Shown: positions 1-11,160 of the stretch, piece after piece
How the letters are laid out: each line of letters begins with the position of its first letter
How positions within the stretch are numbered: position 1 is the first letter of the stretch
DNA from: Theobroma cacao
Taxonomy: Eukaryota > Streptophyta > Magnoliopsida > Malvales > Malvaceae
Length of the DNA: 64,000 nt
NCBI RefSeq assembly: GCF_000208745.1
Contig: NC_030852.1
Coordinates: forward strand, 20,538,882-20,602,881
Reading direction: 5' to 3'
Position numbers and translations under genes: made by a program
Notes under the pieces: generated by a model
Databases searched by the model: none
Seen by the model: the letters and a program-made list of their open reading frames with translations, nothing else
Told to the model about the DNA's origin: nothing

Positions 1-1
1 T

Positions 2-799
2 AAGTTGGATTTCAGCACAGCTTTCCACCCTCAGATTGATGGACAGTCTGAACGAACAATACAAACATTGGAAGATATGCTGAGGGCATGTGTAATAGAC
101 CTTGGGATAAGATGGGATCGGTATCTACCCTTAGTGGAGTTTGCTTACAATAATATCTTCCAAGCTAGCATCTAAATGGTACCATTTGAGGCATTATATG
201 GATGAAGGTGCAGGTCACCCACTGGGTGGCTAGAGGCAGGAGAAAGAAAACTCTTGGGGCCAGAGTTGGTACAAGACACCACCGAGAAGAAACAAATGAT
301 TCGTTAGAGGATGTTATCAGCGTAAAGTAGACAAAAGTCATATGTTGATAACAGACGAAGAGACTTAGAGTTTCAAGTGGGGGATCATGTATTTTTGAAG
401 GTTTCACCAATAAAAAGGGTAATGAGGTTCGGTAAAAAGGGAAAATTAAGTCTTCGGTATATAGGACCCTTCGAGATCCTAGATAAGGTTGGAGCAGTAG
501 CATATCGATTGGCATCACGGCAAGACCTCTCGAATATTCATTTGGTGTTACATGTGTCGATGCTAAGGAAGTATAACCAAGATCTATCTCATGTAATACG
601 GTATGAAACCATTTAGTTGAGAGATGATTTGACCTATGAAGAGCAACCGGTGGCTATCCTTAATAGGCAAGTCAAAAAGCTCCATTCAAAAGATGTAGCC
701 TCAATGAAAGTGTTATGGTGAAACCACACCAGTGAAGAGGTAATGTGGGAAGTTGAAGAGGAGATGTGAACAAAGTATCCGCACCTCTTTAATACATAG
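2..799 (+). pseudogene. Ty3/gypsy chromovirus pol remnant: integrase C-terminal half and chromodomain-like tail
   Basis: One frame (codons starting at 2, 5, 8...) can be followed from the window edge to a stop at 797. It opens inside the integrase core with [15 protein letters not shown], which holds the last catalytic Glu of the DDE triad. It continues through FAYNN, the GPY/F-type module (GPFEILDKVGAVAYRL at about 465-512) and HVSMLRKY, then a tail with LTYEEQPVAIL, KVLW and YPHLF that matches the chromodomain-like end of Tekay/Del-type plant chromoviruses. Seven premature stops interrupt it (173, 203, 305, 323, 617, 719, 767) with no obvious frameshift. Integrase would insert the element's cDNA, but this copy cannot make a protein. 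A polypurine tract and an LTR follow directly, so it is the 3' end of an element whose 5' part lies outside the window. Family assignment is from motif memory; clade is likely, not proven. Confidence 0.88.
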
Positions 800-850
800 A
801 GGTACGCAACGTTATAGTTGGATTTAAATTCGGGGATCGAATTTTCGTTT

Positions 851-862
851 AATGGGGGAGAA
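851..862 (+). other. Polypurine tract before the chromovirus 3' LTR
   Basis: The purine-rich run AATGGGGGAGAA abuts the TG that opens the LTR at 863. In LTR retrotransposons this tract primes plus-strand DNA synthesis and marks the internal/3' LTR junction. A matching arrangement occurs on the minus strand at 11144-11160. Confidence 0.8.
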
Positions 863-1156
863 TGTCAAACCCCGACCTCTATAGATGCGTGACTAGAGGT
901 AGACTGATGAGTGCATCAAATTCAATTATTTAATGGGAGATTAAGTACCTAATTAGTCTAAGTTGGACTAGATTGAGGATCGAATTTAGGTATTTTTATT
1001 TATTTTATTAGTTTAGTTTAATTTATGTTTAACTATTTATTTTAAGCTAATGATGTTAGTTTTATGTTATTTATAATTATTTTATGTTTTTATAGGAGTA
1101 GGATCAAAAATAATTTCAATTGGTGAAGAAAGGTGCATAATGGACTGTTGCTCTAT

Positions 1157-1340
1157 TTGCATATGTTTTGGTTTTTAAAGCATATCTCGCATAACAGAAG
1201 TCCAAATGACATGATTTTTTTGGACCATTAAAAAGCTAAGAGGTAGGACTACAACTTTAATGTTTACCACTTTGCCCAGTTCTGATTAGAAAGTGGTCAA
1301 AATCTTTGTCAAAGTGAAAGCACTGCACCAAAAGAACAAA
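1157..1340 (+). repeat. Copy of the 180-bp LTR module, sense to the LTR
   Basis: The block runs from TTTGCATATGTTT through AGAAGTCCAAATGAC, AAAGCTAAGAGG and CCACTTTGCCCA to AAGTGAAAGCACTGCAC. The same block recurs at 3921-4100, 20082-20262, 31168-31345 and 36066-36240 on the plus strand, and at 15725-15890 and 63285-63445 on the minus strand. Here it lies in the 5' third of the LTR and reads with it. Its function is unknown. Confidence 0.8.
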
Positions 1341-2130
1341 AATGGGCATTTTTGTAAATTACGTGAAACTTTGATTGACTTTAGAGATAAATATATAAAG
1401 TTCCAGCACTTTTTTCATCTTCCTCTCGTTTCTTCTCTCCCTTTTATATAACTTTTCATCCTCCATGGAAAGAAACCTTAAAACCTCTATAACCTTCTCA
1501 TACTAACTCCAAAATTCATGTTTTTGCACAAATTTTCATAGGGTTTTTCGTTCTCTTTCACTTTTTCACCTCAACAACCCTCAAAAAAAGTTTTTCCTCT
1601 ATACTTTCTCTCACTAACTGAACATTTTTAGAGAAGAAAACTCTTCAAATTAGCCTAAAAGCTCTTAAAGGAGTTTTTCCCTTTTCATCCTCACTAAGAA
1701 AATTCAACTACAAGTCCACCAAGGTGAGAAATGAGTTAGGGTTGATTTTAAGTTGTTAAAGATGGCTAATAATTAGATTTGTGGGCTGTTATATTTTTTA
1801 TTGTTATATTGTATGTGATAGGTTCCAACGAGGCCCCACATGTCCATTTGGAGCATTAGTTGAAGTTAGAGTCGATCAAAAGGATAAACAAGGACAAGTG
1901 AGTGAACTTGCATTAAATTATTTTTGAGAAATACATATGTGTTGGGATAAATCACTTAAATGATTTTTTTTATTTTTTTTCTCTAAATCATGCTTGAGAA
2001 CAAGCCCTTGATGAAACGTTTATGTTATAAAATGTGTAATGTGATGAACCCATGTGTTCCTATATTCTGATCATATATATGTTATGCTTTGAATGATAAT
2101 ATTGTGTGATAATTGTAACCGCGCGTGTGC

Positions 2131-2400
2131 GGTGTGGGAGTGCACATGAGCTGATGACCTGTGGATGATGATTTTTGTTGTGTGCGGTGTGGGAGTGCAC
2201 ATGAGTTGATGACCTGTGGATGATGATTTTTGTTGTGTGCGGTGTGGGAGTGCACATGAGCTAATGACTAGTGGATGATGATTCTAGCTATGTGTGGTGT
2301 GGGAGTGCACATGAGCTGATGATTGGTGGATGATGATTCTAGCTATGTCCGGTGTGGGAGTGCACATGAGCTGATGATTGGTGGATGATTACATGTTTAC
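2131..2400 (+). repeat. 55-bp minisatellite in LTR, about 5 units
   Basis: The core GGTGTGGGAGTGCACATGAG starts at 2131, 2186, 2241, 2296 and 2351, an exact 55-bp period. Later units differ by a few substitutions. The same array, inverted, sits in the LTR at 8584-11143. Confidence 0.95.
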
Positions 2401-3191
2401 ACATACCATAGAAATGTTAGAGAAAATATTATGTGATTGCAATGAATGTTGACTGTTGAAATTGTTAATTGCTTCCAAATTGATTTTCAATGCAATGAGA
2501 AACTCTCTGTCTTGCCTGTCTCGCTTGGATATTTGTTGTGGTTTTCACTTTTTTCAACTTCATTGTTGATCATAGATCCTTCACTCTGAGGGATTAAATA
2601 ACCAAAGGTTGAATTAAGGGGCTTTACAAGAAATTAAGCTAAATTGCATTGTTTTTAACATAAGCGCATCATGTTTTCTAGAACTTTTCATATTGTTTGC
2701 TTGTTCCCTTCCCATGTTCACTTATAGGTTTATACTCATTCTTTTAAACTTCATGTTTTCAAAGTCGGAGGCAATTAGGACCTAGATTGAGGTATTCATG
2801 TATATTCGTCTTTTTGGTAGGTACCATGGCATTCAATAATGGTACCTTCACCCAAAGTCACTTCGCTAGTAGTCAAGAGTCTTTTGTCTGTGTATGCGTA
2901 CGCGTGATGTAAATCACTAAGATTCATAGTATAAACAATATATGTATATTTTGATTGATGATGCCACTATGAGTTGAAAATGGGTGATATTATTTTGGAT
3001 GATCTAAATGTAAGTATTTGATTGCCATAGTATATCACTGAATACTTTTATAGTTGAGAATTACGGAATGTGACTTTAGGAATGGTTGTTGAAATGATGA
3101 TCGGGCTTACATAAAGAGGCTTGCTTAGGCTTAGTGGGCTATGCCCATTAGGCCCATGCGCTGGTCATGGCCAAAAAATTGGGCTGTGACA

Positions 3192-3644
3192 TATTTGAAA
3201 ACCCAAAGAGATATAACTCTCGAGTAGGTAATCGTAGTAATCAAATCGTGGACCCCGCTTCCATGTAATAACATCCGGGAGGTCCCCCTCCATCGGATTC
3301 TCATAGCCATGGTAGTCTCGACTATGTTGGTCGACATCGGAGAAATAAGGTGGTTGCATGTGGCCTAGCCACGTATATCAACCCATGGCCTTGCCATGTA
3401 TATATATCACAAACCATGGCCTAGCCACGTCTAATAGCCCGTTGGTGACCCAAAGGCTCTTTAACTAGAGCTCACTTGTGCACAAGGGTCACACTATCCC
3501 AATGTGACATTCGGCCTACTCTCGAATCTTTCGATTTGATAAAACCATTTCAAAGCAAGTTGGGTTCTCAAAAACTCATTTTAAATCTATTTCAAAAACA
3601 CCAATCGTGGTAACATGATAAACTCGTTTATAAGACTTTATAGT
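3192..3644. repeat. Unclassified repeat-derived sequence with a short degenerate tandem array
   Basis: Between two LTR pieces lies sequence I cannot assign. At about 3358-3440 a motif close to CATGGCCTAGCCACGT appears three times at uneven spacing. The look resembles another gypsy LTR on the minus strand, whose other parts could be 5191-5864 and 8464-8583. No coding frame of note is seen. Confidence 0.4.
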
Positions 3645-5190
3645 GCAAAACCTTTGATGAATGCATCAAATACATATATTTAATGGGAGATTAAATACCT
3701 AATTAGTCTAAGTTAGATTAGATTAAGTTAGATTAGACTTAGGATTGGATTTAGGTGTTTTTACTTATTTTATTTGTTTAGTTTAATTTATGTTTAAATG
3801 TTTATTTTAAGTTAATAATGTTAGTTTTATGTTATTTATATTTATTTTTATGTTTTTGTAAGAGTAGGATCAAAAATAATTTCAATAGGTGAAGAAGGGT
3901 ACATAATGGATTGGTGCTCTGTTTGCATATGTTTCGATTTTTCAAGAATATCTCCCACCACAGAAGTCTAAATGACATGATTTTAAGACCATGAGAAAGC
4001 TAAAAGGCAGGGTTACAACTTTGATTTACAACTTTGCCTAGTTCTGATGGGAAGGTGGATAAAATCTTTGTTAAAGTGAAAGTACTGCACTAAAAGAACA
4101 AAATTGAGCAGAACCTTTGAAAGTCGTGGCTCTGGAAAATGAGAGCTACGGCACTCACCGTATTTTCCAAAAATAACAAGCTTATGAAATTTTGGAAGAT
4201 AGGGCTTCTAGAGGCTATTTAAAGGGCCCTTTTCAGAGGTTTTTGGGATGAGCCAACAAGCAATTTCTCTAGAGAAAAAGAGCTAAAAACAAAGCAAGAG
4301 AATTGGAGGGAGAATCAAGATCACAAAGCTTCAACTATTAGTTTTCTCTCTCTACTTTTGTGCTTTTCTTATTTTCTTTGACTTGGATTAATGGCTAATT
4401 TTCTTTGGATGAAGTTTTTATTAGATATTATGAACTAAACTATTTTTCTAGGATTGCAATTGAACTCACATGTAATCAAAATTTTTAATCTCTTTCTTAC
4501 TTATCTTTAATGGAATTTGAATTGTTTATTCCAATTTGTTCTTAACACTTTTAATTGCCTGGCCATCAATTAAATTGATTTAGGAACCTAAACAAACTTG
4601 GGAAAGGGAGTTTAGTGTAAACTAAAATTGGCGTAGCATATGATCTTATTAATTGATTTGTGTATAGGATAGGGATATTCCTATAGGCCATATGTAGCAA
4701 GATTAGAGCTTGAACTTAATGAGTTTATTTTAATTTCAATTCACATAGGGATATAGTATTTTGGTTAAAATAGATATTTATATAAGATGAGTCGGGAAAC
4801 CCTTATAAATAATTTATGACTCTAGGTTAGCAATTCAACTCATTGGAATAAGTTAAGGAATGGAGGTAAGATTTAGATGAAGTGTGAGGGATATTGTAAT
4901 CCTAGCCCTGTTTGATTAGATATTTACTCAAGTTATTATTATTGAGATTTTTCTTGTTGATTTAAATTTTAGTTAATTAGTTTTAGTTAATCAATTAATT
5001 TTGAGTGTTTGGATAAGATTAATTTGTTCTAATTTTAGTTCTTAGTAAAATTTTAGATCAATTCTCTATGGGATCGATACTCTACTTGCTTATATACTAT
5101 CTATTCGATATGTATACTTGCATGTAAAATTTTAATTGACAACCTTTGCATGAGGTTTAAATATCAAATCAACATGGTGAATGTATGTAA
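3645..5190 (+). repeat. Mosaic LTR piece: chromovirus-LTR 5' part joined to a second LTR-type 3' part
   Basis: The first about 450 bp align with the chromovirus LTR at 900-1345, including the 180-bp module (3921-4100). The sequence then changes to a block with AGAGCTACGGCACTC and TAACAAGCTTATG, which is shared with 63137-63280 in the inverse direction. From about 4240 it reads as a third type with GATCGATACTC near 5074, related to 45185-46228 and, inverted, to 22150-22522 and 32523-33330. The first about 40 bp of the LTR are missing. It may be one mosaic LTR or two abutting fragments. Confidence 0.5.
3921..4100 (+). repeat. Copy of the 180-bp LTR module
   Basis: This aligns with 1157-1340 over its whole length with small indels. 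It again sits shortly after the LTR 5' end, in sense orientation. Confidence 0.75.
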
Positions 5191-5864
5191 TTTATTCATG
5201 AATGCACATCACAAAAACAAATAAGGCACATTTTGACATAAACCGTGGTAAAGAGCATGTTTCCCGATTTCTGAAACCCTTTACATATATAGCTTATATA
5301 TATATATTCAAAACAATTTCAAAAGTCATGGCATCCATAATTGCCTAGCATTTCTACCAACTCATGCTTTCCACAATAATAGTTTATAAAACTTTCACAA
5401 ATAGGTACTTAAAACCACCTATCATTTTCTAGCAACTCATGCTTTCCACAATAATAGTTTATAAAACTTTCACGAATAAGTACTTAAAACCACCTATCGT
5501 TTTCTAGCAACTCATGCTTTCCACAATGACATTGAATAATTCATAATCAAATAGCAGTATATGAAACATCATTCTATATATTATGGAACTTTTTTGAAAT
5601 AGACACACCTTACTCACCTCACAATAGCGGGACACTACGTCGCTATTAGTACTGGTGCGTCTCTAGCTAATTCTACTTGCCAATCACCCGTTATCTCTTC
5701 CAGTACACCACCACAGCAAACCTTCCTCACTTACACACTTCCAAGAAACAAATCAAACTCAATATGCTTAATCATACAAATATATGGGCAGCACATTGAT
5801 TAATGATTCCTTCATCAAATTTCATATTTTTCATCCTCATCATTCACAATAATCTAGCATACAC
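5191..5864. repeat. Unclassified sequence with a 75-bp tandem repeat; insertion target of the solo LTR
   Basis: This AT-rich stretch has no recognisable protein trace. It contains the 75-bp repeat at 5358-5526. It continues beyond the solo LTR at 8464-8583, where tacac (5860-5864) and tacat (8464-8468) mark the insertion point. It may be part of the same old LTR as 3192-3644. Confidence 0.4.
5358..5526. repeat. 75-bp tandem repeat, about 2.25 units
   Basis: CAACTCATGCTTTCCACAAT starts at 5358, 5433 and 5508, exactly 75 bp apart. The two full units differ at only a few positions, so the duplication is recent compared with the surrounding decay. Confidence 0.93.
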
Positions 5865-6495
5865 TGTCACGACCCAAATTTCGAGCCATGACCGACGCAT
5901 GAGCCCAATGGACGTAGCCCACTAAGCCCAAGCAAGCCTATTACTATGAACTGTTCACCCTTCCATCAAAAGCTGCTAAGTCACATTTTATAACTTTGGA
6001 TCAAAATAATACCCAATATTTGCCAAACCATAGTGGCATACCAATCAAAGTGTACATATATGGTCTAAACATATAATTTAATAATTTACATCAGTTTGTC
6101 TATACACAACAAAAGAGTACTCGACTTCCAGCGGAGAGACTCGGATGAATGTATAACTGCTGAAAGCCAAAACACCTACCAAGTGTCAAATATATGAAGA
6201 CCCCTCGACCTAGTTACCAACTGCCTCGTGATCTGAAAACATGAAGTTGAAAACAGTGAGTATAAACCTAGTGAGTGAACAAGAAGGGAACAAGCATACC
6301 ATAAGGAATGTTTAACAAAATCATGATGCATTCATTTTTCAAAACAATGCAATTTATTTTAGTTCTTATTAAACCCCTCATGTAAACCCCACATGAGTAA
6401 ATCACTTTATGAAAAGGGTCCATGCTCAACAAAGGATTTGGAGAGTGAAAACTTTAATAGCATTCATGCGAATCAAGTCAAATAAATGATGGGTA

Positions 6496-6890
6496 CGTTG
6501 CAGTGAGAATGCCTTTTCGCTGCAGCGACACTTGACTTAAATTATCATATAGTCGAGGGTTTCTCACCAAACCTCCTCATTTTTTAAACTTAATTCATTT
6601 ATTCCTTAATGTTGGAAGTCCATGCTCAACTATGGTACTAAAGAAATGGAAAATAGGGTAGCAACCGAACCAAATGAGGAGCAAAATAGAAAGTTTTTCA
6701 CTACAGCAAGATTCAATCTCACTGTAGTGAAATTTTTTATCACAAAATAGAAAGTTTCTCGCTGCAACGAGAAGCTACAGTAACATTCTTGCTCCAGTGA
6801 GAGTTTTGACCAGCCTTACCCCTCCAACCCGAGAGTTTCTAGCTACAGTGAGATTCAATCTCGTTGCAGCAAGAAACAGGGCACTAGCAA
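6496..6890. repeat. Cluster of CTCGCTGCAGCGAG-type palindromes
   Basis: About eight copies of a palindrome close to TTCTCGCTGCAGCGAGAA are spread over 400 bp. Examples are CGCTGCAGCG at 6518-6527 and CTCGCTGCAACGAG near 6757. Many copies carry one or two transitions such as CTACAGTGAG. The copies are separated by 10-60 bp of unrelated sequence, so this is not a simple tandem array. Confidence 0.85.
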
Positions 6891-7081
6891 AAATTCCCCA
6901 TTTCCCTCAAGCAAAGGCCACCCTGTTCACATGACCAACACAACATGAAACTCATATAATTTTCCAAAGTTTAACATGTCAAATTTCACATTCATTTCAA
7001 CCATTTTCATATTCATGAACTTTCTATAACACACATATATATACATGTATATATATATATTCATCATCATGCACACTCACC

Positions 7082-7255
7082 CATCATCATCAGCTCATGT
7101 GTGTTCCCTACTAGTACATGGCTGGGTCATCATCGGCTTATGTGCACTCCCACTCACACATAGTCGGGTCATCATCGGCTTATGCACACTCTTACTCGCA
7201 CATAATCGGGTCATCATTGGCTTATGTACACTCCTACTCGCACATAACCGGGTCC
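7082..7255 (-). repeat. 42-bp minisatellite in LTR, about 4 units
   Basis: GGGTC at the unit edge recurs at 7124, 7166, 7208 and 7250, a 42-bp period. The units contain a TATGTGCACTCC-like core, which is the reverse complement of the GGAGTGCACATGAG core of the 55-bp array. Because 42 is divisible by 3, frames stay open across it and give a false 148-codon ORF. Confidence 0.9.
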
Positions 7256-8583
7256 ACATCAACATACAAAGAAGCACCCAATGCATATCATGCATATTAT
7301 CATATTGTAATAACACATAAACCATTGTATAGCACAATTTCACAATATAAAATCACTTCACCAAAGGCTTGTTCCCAAGGTACATTTTCAAAGGAAAACT
7401 GGATAAAATCTTTGAAATGTTTGTACAGTTGCAGTCACATTCCCAAAACAAATTTTGTAATGCAAGTCCACTCATCGGTATGTTGTTGGGTCTTAATTGA
7501 CTCTAACTTCTCTAATGGTCCAAATGGGGCAATAAAGTTTCGTTGGAACCTACCATTACATTAGCATCACCATTATGTCGATTCACATACTTATAGATTC
7601 TAAAAGTTATTCCTTGGCTAGCTTCCAATTGCCATTTAAATGGCTATTTATATTCACTACCTTAACCACTCTAAAATGAATAAACATCCTACTATAAAAC
7701 ATTCACAAGCCTAATCATTAGCTACCCTCAACATTTAAAATCAACTTTAATTTACTGCTCACCTTGATAACCTTGAAATTTTGAAATTCTTTCCAATAGT
7801 TTTCCAAGCTATTATAAGGGCTTTCTTTCTCTTTCTCTCTCTAAACATGTAGCTAGTGAGAGAAAGTATGGAAGTGGGATTTTTCAAGGGTTTTAAAGTG
7901 AGAAAGTGAAAGAGCACAAGGGTTCTAGTCAAAAGGGCATAAAGGTATGAAAATTAGAGCTAGAGAGAGAAAGTTATGAAAGTTTCATATCAAGCTTCCA
8001 TGGAGGATGGAAGCAACGTGAGATGGAAGAAGAAGAAGGAGAAGAAGCTACTGGAAGAAAAAGATATTTATAGCTCAAGCTTATCCATTCCACTTGAAAT
8101 TATGCAAATGCCCCTCCACAAATTAGCTTGTTCTCTTCCAATCCTTTATGCAATCTTTTACTCTTTAGACACTGGGACAAGGACCATAATGGTCTAGAAA
8201 TGCTTGGGTTCATGAAAACTTAAAATTTTTTACCCGAGGTGAAAAATGACCATTTTACCCCTATTATGAAAATTATTGAAACTTCTAGTTTTCTTCATGT
8301 TTTCATCATTACACATCATTTATTCGGTCTTATGCCTATTTAAACCTTAAAATATAATAAAAATTTCTTCTGAAAGCGTATTAGAGGAAATGACAAAACT
8401 ACCACTAGCCCGTGTTATGGCGTGTATGCCTAGTTACAAGCCTACAGAGGTTGAGGTCTCACATACATTCTATGAACTTTCAACCAACCAAATCCGATAC
8501 AACATATGTACTCACATTGCATGCTCACCTTTCTATTTTTCCTTCACTTTGAATACCTCCCATAAATCACAAAATCCTCACAT

Positions 8584-11143
8584 TGTCACAGCCCAATTCC
8601 CAGGCCATGACCTATGTAAGGGCCTAATAGGCATAGCCCACTAGGCCCAAGCAAGCCTTTCTTTCTTTAAGATCTAAAACTCATAATTTATAATAAATAT
8701 TCTTTCAAAATTAAACTGTGAGAACCAAGTTTATATATATATATATATATAACGTTCCCAAATTAGGGTTATCATTCATCAACCCTAAACGACATGGTTA
8801 ATCAAATCAAACATACAAAGTGCACAACAATCTCATAATTTACATTTAAATAACTATATACAGATGCAAGAGACCTTGACTATTAGCGAAGTAACTCTGG
8901 CATGGATACTATCATGGGGTGTTCTGGTGAACTTACCATACGATGAACAGGAGGAAGCACCTCTACCTAGGATCCAACTACCTTCGAGCCTGAAAAGTAA
9001 AACATGAAGTTGAAAAGAATGAGTATAAACCCAGTGAGTGAACATAGGAAGGGAAGAAGCAAACGATAAGAAAAGTTTAGAAATCATGATGCAATTATGT
9101 TAAAAAACAATGCAATTTAGTTTAATTCCTCGTAAAACCCCCCAATTCGACCTTTGATTATTTAATCCTTAGTGCTGAAGGATCCATGATCGATAATGAA
9201 ATCGAAAAGTGAAAACCACAGTAAATATCCGAGCAAGACAAGCAAGACAAAGAGTTTTTCGTTACATTGAAAATCAATTTGGAAACAATTCACAATTTCA
9301 ACATTCAACATTCATTGCAATCACATAATATTTTCTCTAACATTTCTATGGTATGCGTAAACATGTAATCATCTACCGGTCATCAGCTCATGTGCACTCC
9401 CACACCTCACATAGCTAGAATCATCAACCACTAGTCATCAGCTCATGTGCACTCTCACACTGCACATAGCTGGAATCATCATCCACCGGTCATCAACTCA
9501 TGTGCACTCCCACACCACACATAGCTGGAATCATCACCCACCAATCATCAGCTCATGTGCACTCCCACACCGCACATAGCTGGAATCACCTGTCATCATC
9601 GGCATGTGCACTCCCACACTGCACATGCGCGGTTATAATTATCACACAATATTATCATTCAAAGCATAACATATATATCATCAGAATATAGGAACACATG
9701 GGTTCATCACATTACACATTTTACAACATAAAACGTTTCACCAAGGGTTTCTTCTCAGCATGACTTAGAGAAAAAATCAAATAAAATCATTTAAGTGCTT
9801 TATCCCAACACATATGTATTTCCCAAAAATAATTTAATGCAAGTTCACTCACCTTAACAATGCCACCTAACAAGACTCGCACCCATAAGATCTTAATCTA
9901 GGTAGTCCCGAAATACCATTAAACCTATAATTGCTAATAAACAATAATAGCTTCAAATATATATCATAATTTAAACTTAATAATTCTAATAGGCATACAC
10001 TTGATAAACTACATTCTAGCCTAATTTTTAACCTAGAATTCTAGTCTAATTCTCAAACCTATCATATCAACTATTCAAATTTAAAGGTTCTTTAACTTGG
10101 TGAGCTTAGAGGCATAAAGATCAACAAAAACCTAATATTTCAAAGAAAAAGAATTTCAAGAAATTAGGAATTAAAATCTGAAAATATAACCCATAAATTC
10201 GTAAATTCCAGAGTTGAAAATACATACCTTTTGGCTTTAAAAATGAAGGAAAGAAAGAGAGATTTTTTTTCTCTTTCCTAGGGTTTCATTGTGCTGAAAA
10301 TTAGGGTTAAAAGTTGTGGGTTTTGGTGCCCAAGAAGTTAGAAGAAGGAAGAAGGGAGAAGTAAGAAAAGAAAGGAAAGGAAAAGAAAACAAGGAAAAGA
10401 AAATGAAGAAAATTTGATTTTTTTTGGTGAAGTGAAAATGGCATTGGAAGCATGAACAAGAAGAAGAAAATGCCTTTTTGGGTGGATAAGAACCGATCAT
10501 GGAAGAAGAAGATAAGATTCAGAGCTTTCTTTGGATGCTTTGACCAAGTTAATGGCAAAATTACCATTTTGCCCTCCAAGGTTTTTACCTTTTTTAATTA
10601 AGTCCTCCCACAATCTTTTAATTCCAATTTCTTTCTATTTTTCTTCCTTAACACTTGTACCAATAAAATATCAAGTTCGCACTTCAACGCGATATCACCA
10701 TAATATTTAAATATATACTTACCCGCGCTAGCTTTATTTAATAAAGACATGCAGGCCTCATTAACGTCATTTTCCTCCGAAATTTCCTCGTTCTTCTTCT
10801 CCCTCACTTAGATTGACCATATACTCCTTCTTGGAAAATTTCGACATCGAATAAAATATTAATATTTTAATATTATCTTATTCCAAAATTTCCCACTTGT
10901 CTCCTTGGTACCCAAAATTCCTTATTATGCCCCGATTCACTTCCAAATCATTTTTTATCTCGCTAATTCATCGTCAATAAAAATATCATTATTTAATTGT
11001 TATTCCCTCACGTGCGGATTATTTTACTCTAGAATATTTCTTTCACTCGTCACTGCTCTTTGACTCTTAAATTCATGTCAATTAGCCTTTCATCTTATCA
11101 ATACCATTATGTTGACTACTATACATGGGTATAGGGTATTACA
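8584..11143 (-). mobile_element. 3' LTR of a minus-strand gypsy element (2560 bp)
   Basis: Read on the minus strand it starts TGTAATACCCTATACCC at 11143, directly after a polypurine tract (11144-11160), and ends GGGCTGTGACA at 8584. Its 3' half matches the chromovirus-family LTRs, including a 55-bp minisatellite. Its first about 550 bp are a different sequence, shared with the LTR that begins at 48401. cacat (8579-8583) is the flank; the partner TSD is not seen, because the 5' end of the element is not resolved. Confidence 0.85.
9381..9640 (-). repeat. 55-bp minisatellite in LTR, about 5 units
   Basis: CATCARCTCATGTGCACTC recurs at 9381, 9436, 9491 and 9546, a 55-bp period, with a shortened final unit near 9600. 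This is the inverse of the array at 2131-2400, with the same period. Confidence 0.93.
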
Positions 11144-11160
11144 GTCTCCCCCACTTAAAT
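11144..11160 (-). other. Polypurine tract of the minus-strand gypsy element
   Basis: On the minus strand the tract reads AAGTGGGGGAGAC and runs into TGTAATACCC at 11143. Upstream of it GGACGAATTC matches the usual 3' end context of plant gypsy pol regions, similar to GGGGATCGAATTTTCG at 834-849. Confidence 0.82.

Larger units (their letters stand above)
863..3191 (+). mobile_element. 3' LTR of the chromovirus (2329 bp)
   Basis: The LTR opens with TGTCAAACCCCGACC directly after the polypurine tract and closes with GGGCTGTGACA at 3191; tattt follows. It links the large LTR group of this window to the chromovirus pol at 2-799, because its two ends and much of its body recur in the solo LTRs at 5865, 13949, 19330, 35330, 50100 and 54698. 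Inside are the 180-bp module in sense orientation (1157-1340), a CT-rich leader-like stretch (about 1400-1730), a 55-bp minisatellite (2131-2400) and a conserved 3' end of about 450 bp. No ORF of interest is present. Confidence 0.88.
5865..8463 (-). mobile_element. Solo LTR of the chromovirus family (2599 bp)
   Basis: On the plus strand it begins TGTCACGACCC at 5865 and ends GGTCTCACA at 8463. Read on the minus strand this is TGTGAGACC...GGGTCGTGACA. Flanks are tacac and tacat, a 5-bp TSD with one difference. No internal coding region or second LTR is present, so it is a solo LTR left by recombination. It holds a palindrome cluster (6496-6890), a 42-bp minisatellite (7082-7255) and the leader-like purine-rich stretch near 7860-8060. 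Confidence 0.88.

Noticed and set aside
7118..7564. Open frame of 148 codons
   Set aside because: Its first part is the 42-bp minisatellite, whose period is a multiple of three and so keeps frames open; it lies wholly inside a solo LTR and has low-complexity composition.
9381..9640. CRISPR-like array of regularly spaced repeats
   Set aside because: Repeat and spacer are not distinct; the whole 55-bp unit is repeated, and the context is a plant LTR.
10237..10579. Two overlapping minus-strand frames of 87-90 codons rich in Phe
   Set aside because: They lie in the pyrimidine-rich leader-like part of the LTR at 8584-11143, a low-complexity effect.
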